DNA from: Lysinibacillus irui
Lineage (GTDB): Bacteria; Bacillota; Bacilli; Bacillales_A; Planococcaceae
NCBI RefSeq assembly: GCF_028877475.1
Contig: NZ_CP113527.1
Span: 1,605,501 to 1,669,500, forward strand
Reading direction: 5' to 3'
DNA length: 64,000 nucleotides
Part shown: piece by piece, positions 8,545 through 17,907 of the stretch
Position numbering within the stretch: the first letter of the stretch is position 1
Layout: each line of letters starts with the position of its first letter
Notes under the pieces: generated by a model
Seen by the model: the letters and a program-made list of their open reading frames with translations, nothing else
Databases searched by the model: none
What the model was told of the DNA's origin: nothing
Position numbers and translations under genes: made by a program

Positions 8545-10581
8545 TTGAAAATCGCAACAGATATTGGCGGTACTTTTACCGACCTAGTTTTCACAGATGA
8601 AAAAGGTAATCTTCATTTTGATAAGGGACATACAACACCTGGTCACTTTGAGGATGGCATATTAAATGTATTAGGACGTCATGTTACGGAGGATTCTCTA
8701 ATTGAATCTTTTATTCATGGTTCAACTGTTATTATTAATACACTGACGGAAAGAAAAGGGGGCGTAGTCGGGTTAATTACAACAAAAGGCTTCCGTGACG
8801 TAATAGAAATTGCCCGTGGTAATCGACCAGACTTATATAACTTTAAATATAAAAAGCCAGAACCATTTGTAGAGCGTTACTTACGACAAGAAATAGATGA
8901 GCGAATTGATTTTAAAGGAAATGTTATGAAAGCGCTTAATACCGAGGAAGTCGGTGAAATCGTTCGTAAATTTAAGGAATTGGGTGTAGAGGCGATAGCC
9001 ATTTCATTGATTCATGGCTATAAAAATCCGATTCATGAGCAACAGCTAAAAGAAGAAATCTTAAAAATTTGGCCAGATGTGTATATCACTCTTTCAAGTG
9101 AAACGATTAAAGAATACCGTGAGTATGAAAGAACAAATACAACTGTATTAAATTCTTATGTTAAGCCAATTGCACATGCGTATTTAAAAAGCTTAAAGGA
9201 GAAATTAAGCACGATTGGTATTACAGATCATTTAAAAATTATGCAATCGAATGGTGGTACAACAAGCTTTGATAAAGCGATGGAGCTACCAATTAACCTA
9301 GTTGAATCAGGTCCTGTAGCAGGTATGTTTGGGGCAGCGAAATTAGGCCAACTTTTAAATGAATCGAATATCATCGCTTTTGATGTTGGTGGGACGACAG
9401 CTAAATGCTCCCTTATTACAAATGGCAAAGTGAATGTCACAACAGATTACTATATTGAAAGAAATGAAAAATTTGCTGGCTATCCAATTAAAACGCCAGT
9501 TGTGGATATTGTAGAAATCGGCAACGGGGGCGGCTCAATTGCCCGTGTAGACCAATTCGGTTCATTAAAAGTTGGTCCAGATTCTGCAGGTGCCAATCCA
9601 GGACCAGTGGCATACGGCTTAGGAAATACACAGCCGACCATTACAGATGCGAATGTGTACTTAGGAAGATTGTCATTAGAAAACTTTGATAATCCTGTTT
9701 CCATTGACAAAGTGGAGGAAGCTCTTGTTGAAGCAATTGCGAAACCATTTAATGTATCAGCGGAGGAAGCAGCGCAAGGCATTTTAGATATTGCAAATTC
9801 TAATATGCTTAATGCACTAAAGTTGATTTCGATTCGTAAAGGCTATGACCCTGAAGATTTTACAATGGTAGCCTTTGGTGGTGGTGGACCACTTCATGCG
9901 ATTAACTTAGCTGAAGAGCTGGGCATGAAAAAAGTCATTATCCCATATGGTTCTTCTGTCTTTTCTGCCTTAGGAATGATGATGACCGAGTACCGACAAG
10001 ATTATATTCAAACAAGTTTAATGAACTTTGACAAAAACCATCTTGCGGCTATTCAAGAAAACATTGATCAAGCGATTGCCAATGCGTATGCAGATGCACC
10101 TTTAGCTAAGGATCATTATTATTTCGAGATTAATTATGATTTACGCTACAAAGGTCAAGAGCATACGGTTAAATTAAACGCATCGACTATTACAATTAAT
10201 GAAGAAGGGCTTGAAAAATTAGCAGAGGCTTTCCACATTAAACATAAGCAAGAATTTTCATTTGATTTACCAGCTACACCAATTGAGCTAGTGAACTTAC
10301 ATCTTACAATTTACGGAAAAGATGAGGCGGTTCAGTTTAAAGAATTAGACTTCTCTCATATTGACGCTTCGACTTGTATTAAAACAAAGCGCAATTTATA
10401 CGTGAAAGGAACAGGTTGGGTAGAGGTCAATGTTTATGATCAACAAAAATTAGTACCTGGCTATGTTATTGCTGGTCCTGCCATTGTGGAAAATCCAACA
10501 TCTACAGTCGTGATTAATGACAAGCAATCCATTGAAATTGATCAATACGGCAATCTGATTGTAGAGATGGAGGGAAAATAA
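8545..10581 (+). CDS. hyuA: Hydantoinase/oxoprolinase family protein, HyuA type
   Basis: A 678-residue HyuA-type subunit of an ATP-dependent amidohydrolase opening hydantoin, 5-oxoproline or related cyclic amides; acetophenone carboxylases share the fold. DIGGTFTDLVF at the N-terminus is the phosphate-binding loop, FDVGGTTAKCSL and IGNGGGSIA mark the ATPase core, and AFGGGGPLHA is a family signature. The start is a TTG at 8545 preceded by GGAGGGATG; an open frame reaching back to 8434 would cross the promoter and operator. It is the first gene of a five-gene operon and pairs with HyuB, which starts 3 bp downstream. The exact substrate is not decidable from sequence. Confidence 0.9.
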   Translation: MKIATDIGGTFTDLVFTDEKGNLHFDKGHTTPGHFEDGILNVLGRHVTEDSLIESFIHGSTVIINTLTERKGGVVGLITTKGFRDVIEIARGNRPDLYNFKYKKPEPFVERYLRQEIDERIDFKGNVMKALNTEEVGEIVRKFKELGVEAIAISLIHGYKNPIHEQQLKEEILKIWPDVYITLSSETIKEYREYERTNTTVLNSYVKPIAHAYLKSLKEKLSTIGITDHLKIMQSNGGTTSFDKAMELPINLVESGPVAGMFGAAKLGQLLNESNIIAFDVGGTTAKCSLITNGKVNVTTDYYIERNEKFAGYPIKTPVVDIVEIGNGGGSIARVDQFGSLKVGPDSAGANPGPVAYGLGNTQPTITDANVYLGRLSLENFDNPVSIDKVEEALVEAIAKPFNVSAEEAAQGILDIANSNMLNALKLISIRKGYDPEDFTMVAFGGGGPLHAINLAEELGMKKVIIPYGSSVFSALGMMMTEYRQDYIQTSLMNFDKNHLAAIQENIDQAIANAYADAPLAKDHYYFEINYDLRYKGQEHTVKLNASTITINEEGLEKLAEAFHIKHKQEFSFDLPATPIELVNLHLTIYGKDEAVQFKELDFSHIDASTCIKTKRNLYVKGTGWVEVNVYDQQKLVPGYVIAGPAIVENPTSTVVINDKQSIEIDQYGNLIVEMEGK

Positions 10582-10584
10582 AAC

Positions 10585-12264
10585 ATGAAAAAAGACGTTT
10601 TTGCAGTAGAAATTATTCAAGATTCATTGCTAGCAATAGGAGATGAGATGTTTATTGCGCTAGCACGCTCTTCTATGAGTCCCGTGATTTATGAAGTATT
10701 AGACTATGCTTGTGGTTTAACAGATGCCAAGGGTAATTTAATTAGCCAAGGAAATGGTGTAACGAGCTTTATTGGGATGCTAAGTCCAATGGTGCAGCGT
10801 GTTATTGAAAAATTTGATAATGGGAAACAGTTACACGAAGGGGATGTCATTATTATTAATGACCCATATGTTGGTGGTGGATCTCATTTATCGGATGTAG
10901 GCTTAGTCCTACCAATTTTCTATAATGGTGAAATTATCGCGTATTCAGCCAATAAAGCGCACTGGACAGAAGTAGGGGGCATGGACCCTGGTTCATTCAC
11001 AAGTAATTCTAATGAAATCTATCAAGAAGGTTTACAGCTTCCAGGTGTTAAACTTTATCATCAAGGTGAGCTGAACGAAGCAGTCTATGAAATCATTTCG
11101 ACGAATGTCCGTTTACCAGAGCTTTCGATCGGAGATATGTTTGCACAAGTAGCAGCTCTAAAAACAGGAGAAAAACGAATTGCAGAGCTTTGCCAGAAGT
11201 TTGGTGCTGAGTCTGTGAAATTGTCCATTCAAAAACTATTGGACAAGGGAGAGAAAATTGTTGAGCTGGAGCTTCAACATTTACCAAAAGGTGAGTTTTA
11301 TGCGGAAGACTTTATTGAAGGTGACCCATTAAAAGGTGGCCCATACCCAATTAAAGTGAAAGTAACAATTAGTGATGAAGCGTTTATTTGTGACTTTAGA
11401 GGCTCCCATCCTGCAGTCAATGTGCCAATGAACTGCTCACAATTTGGTTTAATGGCTAGTGTGCGGGTTATGTTCTTAGCATTACTTGGTGATATTGATG
11501 TAATCAACGAAGGTGTCTTTAAACGCTTAACGATTATTACAGATGAAAACTCCATTGTCTCAGCTAAACGTCCTCATCCTGTGTCCATGAACTTCGAGGC
11601 ACGTATAGGGGCAGCGGATTTAATTTGGAAGGCTCTTGCACCTCATTTACCAGAACGATTATCTGCAGGGCATTTGCAGTCCGTTTGTACGTTTATCTTA
11701 ACAGGTAAAAACCCTGAAAACGATGAGTCATTCTTAATCGTTGAACCATCCGTTGGTGGTTGGGGAGCGTCCAATGATGAGGATGGTCAAAGCGGACAAT
11801 ACTGTATGGGAGATGGTGAAACATATAATCTCCCGGTTGAAATTGCCGAAACAAAATATGGTATTCACATTGATGAATATAGCTTAAATTGTGACGGGGC
11901 AGGTGCTGGTCAATTTAGAGGCGGCTTAGGTGTACGTCGCGTTTATACAGTGAATCATGATGGTCAAAAGGTTTCTGTTAACTTAGGAAGACATCAATTT
12001 GCGCCTTTCGGTTTAAATGGCGGAGGAGAGGGCTCTCACAACTATCTGATCATTCATAAAAACGATGGAACGAAGGTTGGACCCGTTGGAGTGCTGGCCA
12101 ATTATGAATTGCAAAAGGGTGACCGCATTGAGCTTGTGACAGCAACAGGTGGTGGTTATGGTAATCCACTTGAAAGAAGTGCCGAGGCCATTGAACGTGA
12201 TTTATTAAATGAATATATTTCTATAGAAGTAGCGCAGAAGAAATACGGTTATCAAAACGCTTAA
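10585..12264 (+). CDS. hyuB: Hydantoinase B/oxoprolinase family protein, HyuB type
   Basis: A 559-residue partner subunit of HyuA. NDPYVGGGSHLSDVG near residue 95, GAGAGQFRGGLGVRR near 440 and the C-terminal ATGGGYGNPLERS are classic HyuB motifs. The length matches stand-alone HyuB proteins. AGATGGAGGGA inside the hyuA end serves as ribosome site, so the two subunits are translated together. Substrate could be hydantoins, N-methylhydantoin or another cyclic amide. The DUF917 gene in this operon favours a hydantoin-like compound. Confidence 0.9.
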   Translation: MKKDVFAVEIIQDSLLAIGDEMFIALARSSMSPVIYEVLDYACGLTDAKGNLISQGNGVTSFIGMLSPMVQRVIEKFDNGKQLHEGDVIIINDPYVGGGSHLSDVGLVLPIFYNGEIIAYSANKAHWTEVGGMDPGSFTSNSNEIYQEGLQLPGVKLYHQGELNEAVYEIISTNVRLPELSIGDMFAQVAALKTGEKRIAELCQKFGAESVKLSIQKLLDKGEKIVELELQHLPKGEFYAEDFIEGDPLKGGPYPIKVKVTISDEAFICDFRGSHPAVNVPMNCSQFGLMASVRVMFLALLGDIDVINEGVFKRLTIITDENSIVSAKRPHPVSMNFEARIGAADLIWKALAPHLPERLSAGHLQSVCTFILTGKNPENDESFLIVEPSVGGWGASNDEDGQSGQYCMGDGETYNLPVEIAETKYGIHIDEYSLNCDGAGAGQFRGGLGVRRVYTVNHDGQKVSVNLGRHQFAPFGLNGGGEGSHNYLIIHKNDGTKVGPVGVLANYELQKGDRIELVTATGGGYGNPLERSAEAIERDLLNEYISIEVAQKKYGYQNA

Positions 12265-12276
12265 AGGGAGAAATAA

Positions 12277-13029
12277 ATGACTGTCAAGACATTAAAAAAC
12301 TCATTGGATATACTAGAGTGTTTTGCCACGACAGAAAACGCATTAGGTGTTCGTGAAATTTCACGCATGATGAACTTGCCGACAAGTGTCGTGCAAAGAA
12401 CCATTAATACATTTACAGAAGCGGGTTATTTAATACAGGATGACAACACAAGAAAATATAAATTAGGTTACAAGATGTTCCTTTTTTATGATGTGCTCTC
12501 CAATTCTAAAGACCCACACTCGACCATTTATGAATTGATGCAAAATCTTGCGAATGAAATTAATGAATCAGTATTTCTTACTTATATGGATAATGAATAC
12601 GGTGTTACCACGAAAATTGCCGAGAGTAATAAAAATGTAAAGTATGCGGTGTCTTTAGGAACGAAGACACCCCTTTACATCGGTGCTTCCTGCAAAGTGA
12701 TGTTTGCCTATTTAGAAGAGGACAGGCAGCTTGAATTAATCGCTTTTTTTCATAATAAACAATCGAAAGAAGAGCATCTTAAACTGCTTAAGTCATTGAA
12801 GGAAGAGCTACAGCAAATTAGACAAAACAACTGGTGTGTTACAGTTGGGGAGTATAATGAACATGCTTTTGGCATTAGCGTACCGTTATTTAACTATAAG
12901 AGGGAAATTATCGCATCTCTTACCATTTCTGGACTAGTATATGATTTAGATGATCAAAGGGAGAAATATATGCTTGAACAGTTAGTGAAAGTAGCTCATC
13001 AAATACAATCACATATTTCAAAACTATAA
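12277..13029 (+). CDS. IclR-family transcriptional regulator
   Basis: A 250-residue regulator. An N-terminal winged HTH (residues about 1-60, LGVREISRMMNLPTSVVQRT) precedes a GAF-like IclR effector domain from about 75 to 245, containing the typical GASCKVMFAYL segment and VTVGEYNEHAFGISVPL. It sits 12 bp after hyuB behind AAAGGGAGAAATA, in the middle of the operon it probably controls. The palindrome at 8502-8530 is its best candidate binding site. The effector is probably the transported substrate or a breakdown product. Confidence 0.9.
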   Translation: MTVKTLKNSLDILECFATTENALGVREISRMMNLPTSVVQRTINTFTEAGYLIQDDNTRKYKLGYKMFLFYDVLSNSKDPHSTIYELMQNLANEINESVFLTYMDNEYGVTTKIAESNKNVKYAVSLGTKTPLYIGASCKVMFAYLEEDRQLELIAFFHNKQSKEEHLKLLKSLKEELQQIRQNNWCVTVGEYNEHAFGISVPLFNYKREIIASLTISGLVYDLDDQREKYMLEQLVKVAHQIQSHISKL

Positions 13030-13051
13030 CAGCAATAGGGGAGCTGACACT

Positions 13052-14626
13052 ATGAATAATAAAGTATTACATCCAAGGGCTTTAGAGCCTGTAACTCTAC
13101 TAATGATCGTCTTAACATCTGTCGTAGGGGCAATTATCGGGATACAGTTGATTACGACTTTAGGGATTTCTGCTAATACATCAATCGTCGGGGCAATATT
13201 TGCGATGATTCTAGGAAGAATTCCAATCGGCAAGCTCATTGAATTTAAATCTGTGCATAGACAAAATATTATTCAAACGGCCATTTCAGCAGCAACGTTC
13301 AGTGCTGCAAGTAGTTTAATGTTGCCAATTGGTATTCCATATGTATTAGGCTATGAAAACTTAGTATTACCATTGTTTATCGGTGTTATTTTAGCGATGT
13401 TTGTTGATGCTTTATTATTGTATAAATTTTTTGATACAAAGATTTTCCCAGCAGCAGGTACTTGGCCACCAGGGATTGCGACTGCTGAAGCCATTAAAGC
13501 GGGCGATAAAGGCGGTAAAAATGCCAAGGTATTAATCGGTGGTGTGTTAATAGGTATTGTGGGGTCTGTTCTTAAAATTCCAATGTCAGCTTTTGGGGTA
13601 GCGTTCATAGGAAATATTTGGGCACTAACGATGTTTGGGATTGGGCTTCTTCTAAGAGGATATTCTGTTCAATTGTTTAATGTCGATTTAAATGCATACT
13701 ATATTCCGCATGGCGTGATGATTGGTGCCGGTATTGTGGCACTTTTCCAAGTCGCTTTTGCCTTATTAAATAAAAAGTCGGCTAAAAAGTCAGAAGAGTT
13801 GAGCTATTCAAAAGATGCCAAAGAAATTCGCCAAGCCTTTGGTGTAGGGTTTATTGCTTATTTAGCCATTGCCTTATTAATTGCCATTTTAGGTGGTATT
13901 ATCACGCATATGTCTTTCGGTATGTTAATAGGATTCATCGTCTTTGCAACAATTGCTGCATTTGTTCATGAGCTAATTGTTGGTATTGCGGCGATGCACG
14001 CAGGTTGGTTCCCAGCATTTGCTGTCGCATTTATTACGCTGATTGTTGGTATTTTAATCGGTTTCCCAGCACCAGCACTTGCCTTATTAGCAGGTTATAG
14101 TGCAGCTACAGGGGTAGCGTTTGCAGATATGGGCTATGACTTAAAAACTGGATTTATTTTACGTGGTAATGGTAGTGATGCTGCGTTAGAAAAAGAAGGC
14201 CGTAAGCAACAATTAATAGCAGGAATGTTAGCCTTTGCGATTTCGGCTGTTGTCGTTTTACTATCTTATAAATCTTATTTTGCACAAGATTTAGTAGCAC
14301 CTGTAAACCATGTGTATGCAGCTACAATCCAATCAGGTGTAACAGGAGATGTAGCAAAACAATTAATGATTTGGGCTATTCCAGGTGCATTGATTCAGCT
14401 AATTGGTGGTTCAAAACGTCAAATGGGTATTTTATTTGCAACAGGTTTATTACTTGTTAATCCGATCGCTGGTTGGGCTGTTTTAGTCGGTATCTTACTT
14501 CGTGTTATTTTCACATATGTAACGAAAGGTAAGAGAGAATCTGAAATGACGGTCTTTGCAGCAGGTGTTATTGCTGGAGATGCGTTATATAGCTTCTTCT
14601 CTTCTATTCTAAAAATAGGAAAATAG
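13052..14626 (+). CDS. OPT-family membrane transporter
   Basis: A 524-residue polytopic protein with about 13-15 hydrophobic helices. It resembles the OPT/YSL oligopeptide-type transporters, although those are often longer. PAAGTWPPGIATAEAI, YYIPHGVMIGAGI and LIGGSKRQMGILFATGLL are family-like segments. Its place between the IclR regulator and the DUF917 gene makes it the likely importer for the substrate handled by HyuAB. Energy source is expected to be the proton gradient (family knowledge). The start at 13052 has GGGGAGCTGACACT upstream. Confidence 0.8.
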   Translation: MNNKVLHPRALEPVTLLMIVLTSVVGAIIGIQLITTLGISANTSIVGAIFAMILGRIPIGKLIEFKSVHRQNIIQTAISAATFSAASSLMLPIGIPYVLGYENLVLPLFIGVILAMFVDALLLYKFFDTKIFPAAGTWPPGIATAEAIKAGDKGGKNAKVLIGGVLIGIVGSVLKIPMSAFGVAFIGNIWALTMFGIGLLLRGYSVQLFNVDLNAYYIPHGVMIGAGIVALFQVAFALLNKKSAKKSEELSYSKDAKEIRQAFGVGFIAYLAIALLIAILGGIITHMSFGMLIGFIVFATIAAFVHELIVGIAAMHAGWFPAFAVAFITLIVGILIGFPAPALALLAGYSAATGVAFADMGYDLKTGFILRGNGSDAALEKEGRKQQLIAGMLAFAISAVVVLLSYKSYFAQDLVAPVNHVYAATIQSGVTGDVAKQLMIWAIPGALIQLIGGSKRQMGILFATGLLLVNPIAGWAVLVGILLRVIFTYVTKGKRESEMTVFAAGVIAGDALYSFFSSILKIGK

Positions 14627-14642
14627 AAAGGGGTATGAATGA

Positions 14643-15686
14643 ATGGTAAAAGTATTATCGTATGAGGATGGGATTGCAGCCGTTTATGGAGGGGCAATTC
14701 TTGGCGGCGGCGGAGGTGGTCTTCTAGAGGAAGGACTCAAGCTAGTGGAGGAAATCTTTGCTGCGGGAGAACCTCAATTAGTCGATATCACAGAATTGGA
14801 TCAAGAAGACTTAGTGGCATGCGTTGCCTTGGTAGGTGCACCATCAGCAGTTGATCAATATATTTCTGGTGAGCAGCTTTGTTGGAGCTATCGTCAGATG
14901 AATAAGCATTACGAGCAGCGTCTAAAAGGCATCATTACGAATGAAAATGGTGCCAGTACGACGATCAATGGCTGGCTACAGTCAGTACTATTAAATGTAC
15001 CAGTCGTTGACGCTCCTTGTAATGGACGAGCACATCCAACGGGGATCATGGGCTCTTTAAATCTCCATGAGCAACAAGATTATCAATCCGTGCAATTTTA
15101 TGCAGGGGGAAAAGATGATTTTGCCGTGCAAGGGTTTGTCGAAGGGAATTTACAAAACACAGCCAAAACAGCTCGACAAGCATCCATTTTAGCAGGTGGG
15201 CTAGTGGGGGTTACTCGAAATCCTGTGACGATTGACTATTTACAGAAGCATGGTGCCCCTAATGCAATCACGATGGCTATTGAGCTTGGCTATCGATTCT
15301 TAAAGGGACAAACATTTGAAGAGAAATTAGCCAATGTTGTAAAGCATTTGAATGGTACACACATTGTATCGGGGAAAGTTACGAATTATTCTTTAACGAA
15401 GGAAAATGGCTTTGATGTTGGAAAATTATCCGTTGGCGATTATCATCTTACTTTCTGGAATGAATATATGACATTATCGAAAGAAGGACAATTACAATCG
15501 AAATTCCCGGATTTAATTATGACATTTGATATAGAGAAAATGACTCCTGTACCAAGTGCAAGCATTCAGGAAGGGATGCATGTAGCCGTGATCCATGTAG
15601 ACCAATCACTTTTGACATTAAGTTCGACGATGCAAAATGAAGCACTTTTGCAGGAAATTGATGAAGTTATTAAAAACGTGTTATAA
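14643..15686 (+). CDS. DUF917 protein (S-methyl thiohydantoin desulfurase-like)
   Basis: A 347-residue DUF917 protein. The glycine-rich GGAILGGGGGGLLEEGLKL at residues about 16-34 is the family hallmark. VDAPCNGRAHPTG around 120 and the C-terminal part from about 215 complete the fold. The Pfam family is described as S-methyl thiohydantoin desulfurase-related and commonly lies beside HyuAB genes. It closes the operon and precedes a terminator. Substrate specificity is not readable from sequence, but the context suggests hydantoin or thiohydantoin chemistry. Confidence 0.8.
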   Translation: MVKVLSYEDGIAAVYGGAILGGGGGGLLEEGLKLVEEIFAAGEPQLVDITELDQEDLVACVALVGAPSAVDQYISGEQLCWSYRQMNKHYEQRLKGIITNENGASTTINGWLQSVLLNVPVVDAPCNGRAHPTGIMGSLNLHEQQDYQSVQFYAGGKDDFAVQGFVEGNLQNTAKTARQASILAGGLVGVTRNPVTIDYLQKHGAPNAITMAIELGYRFLKGQTFEEKLANVVKHLNGTHIVSGKVTNYSLTKENGFDVGKLSVGDYHLTFWNEYMTLSKEGQLQSKFPDLIMTFDIEKMTPVPSASIQEGMHVAVIHVDQSLLTLSSTMQNEALLQEIDEVIKNVL

Positions 15687-15700
15687 GTAAATAAAACAGT

Positions 15701-15746
15701 AAAAGCTGCCATCATCTACTTGAATGTAAGATGGGCAGCTTTTATT
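15701..15746 (+). terminator. Terminator of the hydantoinase-type operon
   Basis: AAAAGCTGCCATC pairs with GATGGGCAGCTTTT. A small open frame on the minus strand across it (15716-15901) has no ribosome site and is not supported. The following 15750-16330 holds no clear gene, only a 10-bp hairpin at 16222-16246 (TACAGAACAA / TTGTTCTGTA). Confidence 0.8.
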
Positions 15747-16367
15747 TGTCCTTCAGCGGGAGGGTAATACATTTTATCACAATCGTACCTACTTCCTTTA
15801 TCACACTTAATACATTGGCTTACATGATTTTTCTTCTGATTGCACGACTCATCGAACGTGGTATTCACAAGCTGGAGACAATAATAGTGTATGATTTTCA
15901 TTAAAGGGAGGAGCTACGTTCATACATAGTAGAAGAAGGTAACAACCAGTAATGAAAAACAATGACACAAATGCAACATCAAGTGAAAGCCTTTAGGTCA
16001 TGCAACAAACTAACTTGTTGTTCACATTTTCGGCATGTACATAGGGCTATGCGGGTTAAACAAAGAATTTCTAAGGGAAAGTGTTCACTTTTATTTGTTT
16101 AGATGATTGGTTTTCAATACGTACGTCATCTTCTAAACAGGTTATTCAATTGTAAGCCCGCTGAAGTTAATGCTAAATCTGTCCTACACATAGCTGTTGT
16201 ACATTACTGAAAAATATGAGGTACAGAACAAATGGATTGTTCTGTATGTTTATCATACAATATTCAGAAAAGTTAGTCAATTGAAACGTTATCAATTTTT
16301 AATTTCTAGATTACCTTTTGCAGGAATAAATACAGTATAATTTTGTAGGAAAGGAATGAGATTAACG

Positions 16368-16982
16368 ATGAATAATTTATTGGATAAGGTTCGAGACGTA
16401 TATGCACAATTTGATGCTAGTCATGATTTTCAGCATATTGAACGCGTCTATCAAAATGCGCTAGCTATCCTACAAAGTGAGCCAACAGCAGATGCTGAGG
16501 TGGTTAAAATAGCGGTGCTTTTACATGATGTCAGCGACAAAAAATATACTGATAGCAAGGAACAGGAAGAACAACTGATTGCAGAACTACCACTGAGTGA
16601 AGATAAAAAGCAACATATCCGAGACTGTATTGCTCAAGTATCGTTTAATGGAGGAAATGAGCTAGAAGCAACATCATTGGAAGCGAAAATCGTACGTGAT
16701 GCAGATCGTTTAGATGCGATTGGTGCCATTGGCATTGCCCGAACATTTGCTTATGGTGGAGCTAAAGGTCGAAAGCTTTATGATAAAGAAGAGGAAGCAC
16801 GGGCAAACATGTCAGAATCAGAATACCGTCAAAAAAATACCTCATCTGTTACTCATTTTTATGAGAAATTATTACTGCTAAAAGATTTAATGGTGACAGA
16901 GAAGGGCAAAAAAATGGCACTGGAACGTCATCAATTTATGGAGAGCTTTTTACAGCAATTACAGCACGAAATCGGTCAATAG
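16368..16982 (+). CDS. YpgQ-like HD-domain phosphohydrolase
   Basis: A 204-residue HD hydrolase. FDASHDFQHIERV (H..H), LLHDVSD (the HD pair) and a distal DADRLDAIGAIGIART give the metal-binding HD set. Length and layout match B. subtilis YpgQ, a manganese-dependent (d)NTP pyrophosphohydrolase (family knowledge). The ATG at 16356 is too close to the ribosome site and to a TATAAT at 16336, so 16368 is preferred. In B. subtilis the YpgR-type gene is the neighbour; here the homologous gene lies at 19807, after uup. A bidirectional hairpin (CCGCC/GGCGG with a T run) follows at 16998-17025. Confidence 0.85.
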   Translation: MNNLLDKVRDVYAQFDASHDFQHIERVYQNALAILQSEPTADAEVVKIAVLLHDVSDKKYTDSKEQEEQLIAELPLSEDKKQHIRDCIAQVSFNGGNELEATSLEAKIVRDADRLDAIGAIGIARTFAYGGAKGRKLYDKEEEARANMSESEYRQKNTSSVTHFYEKLLLLKDLMVTEKGKKMALERHQFMESFLQQLQHEIGQ

Positions 16983-17127
16983 GACAACACAAAAAGAACC
17001 GCCTTTCATTGGAATGGCGGTTTTTGTGCTTCATTGGGTATTTCTTTCGTAGCACCAAGATTGTGAGAAGTACGTTCAGTATAATAAAATAAAGGACGCC
17101 TATCGCAAGTAGAATATTCCTTTTCAT
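16936..17127 (-). CDS. Possible small membrane protein, uncertain
   Basis: A possible 63-residue protein starting MKRNILLAIGVLYFIILNVL, with one strong membrane helix followed by a basic tail. GAGG is 8 nt upstream of the ATG. The 3' end overlaps the convergent HD gene by 47 bp and crosses the hairpin, which argues that only the first 40 or so residues are biologically plausible or that the frame is chance. No family is recognised. Confidence 0.25.
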   Translation of the reverse strand: MKRNILLAIGVLYFIILNVLLTILVLRKKYPMKHKNRHSNERRFFLCCPIDRFRAVIAVKSSP

Positions 17128-17179
17128 ATGGATTGCCTCAACAATGTCTTTAGCAAATTGCATTAAGAATTTCCACAAG

Positions 17180-17890
17180 CCAATGATAGAAGATTGAGCA
17201 AAGTAAATATAATATTACATGTTAGTATTCGATAATGAACGATATTTTTAAAATGAACATAAGGTTGGCTATATATAATATGAAATTAATGACGTCTGCT
17301 AACTCCATAAAAAAATCACCCTTTATATCGTTACTATTTTATTCGAAATTTTTTGATGAAATCGGCTGTGCATATTGGGCGATTTCTTGCTCTGTAAATC
17401 GTATCGAATCATCTGAACTCTCTTCTATAAAACTATATTCAATAGTAGCTTTTAGTAGTAGCATTTTTCTGAATAATGTAAAAATGTTGTTGAACTCTTC
17501 TTCTACATGGCTATTTGTTTGTGTTAAGCTATGGTCCTTAAAATAAATTAAGAGAAATATATTCGTGCATTCGCCCTTATGGTTCGTTTCTCTACAATTG
17601 AACCATTTATCACTATGAGGAAGAATCAAAAATAAAACGGTTATTTTCCACTTTTCTTTTTCAGATTCCCATTTTTTATTTTAATCCACGGGGCCCCATA
17701 AAATCGGAAGCGCGGCATATAGAATAACAGATTATCTAGCTCTGATAGCATTTGCGAATGTATTATTGAACAACAAGCTGTGATAGTTTGTTGTTCTTTG
17801 TTTACATGTCAATTGGTGTTATGATGAATAATGGATATCAATAATCGTCTACATACAAATCGTGTGGGCATGAACAATACCTAACATGAA
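17180..17890. other. Gene-poor AT-rich stretch before uup
   Basis: Open frames on both strands at 17235-17629 overlap each other and lack ribosome sites. The minus-strand one (17339-17629) has an ordinary protein-like composition and could be a gene relic. A hairpin GAACAACAA / TTGTTGTTC followed by TTTGTTT at 17768-17805 looks like a terminator for an unseen short transcript. Nothing else is recognisable. Confidence 0.4.
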
Positions 17891-17907
17891 AGAGATGGAA
17901 TAGTGGA

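Noticed and set aside
15716-15901. 61-codon minus-strand frame rich in Cys
   Set aside because: Overlaps the operon terminator; no ribosome site and unlikely composition.
17235-17629. Two opposing open frames of about 100 codons
   Set aside because: No ribosome sites and mutual overlap; at best a gene relic, described as an intergenic stretch.
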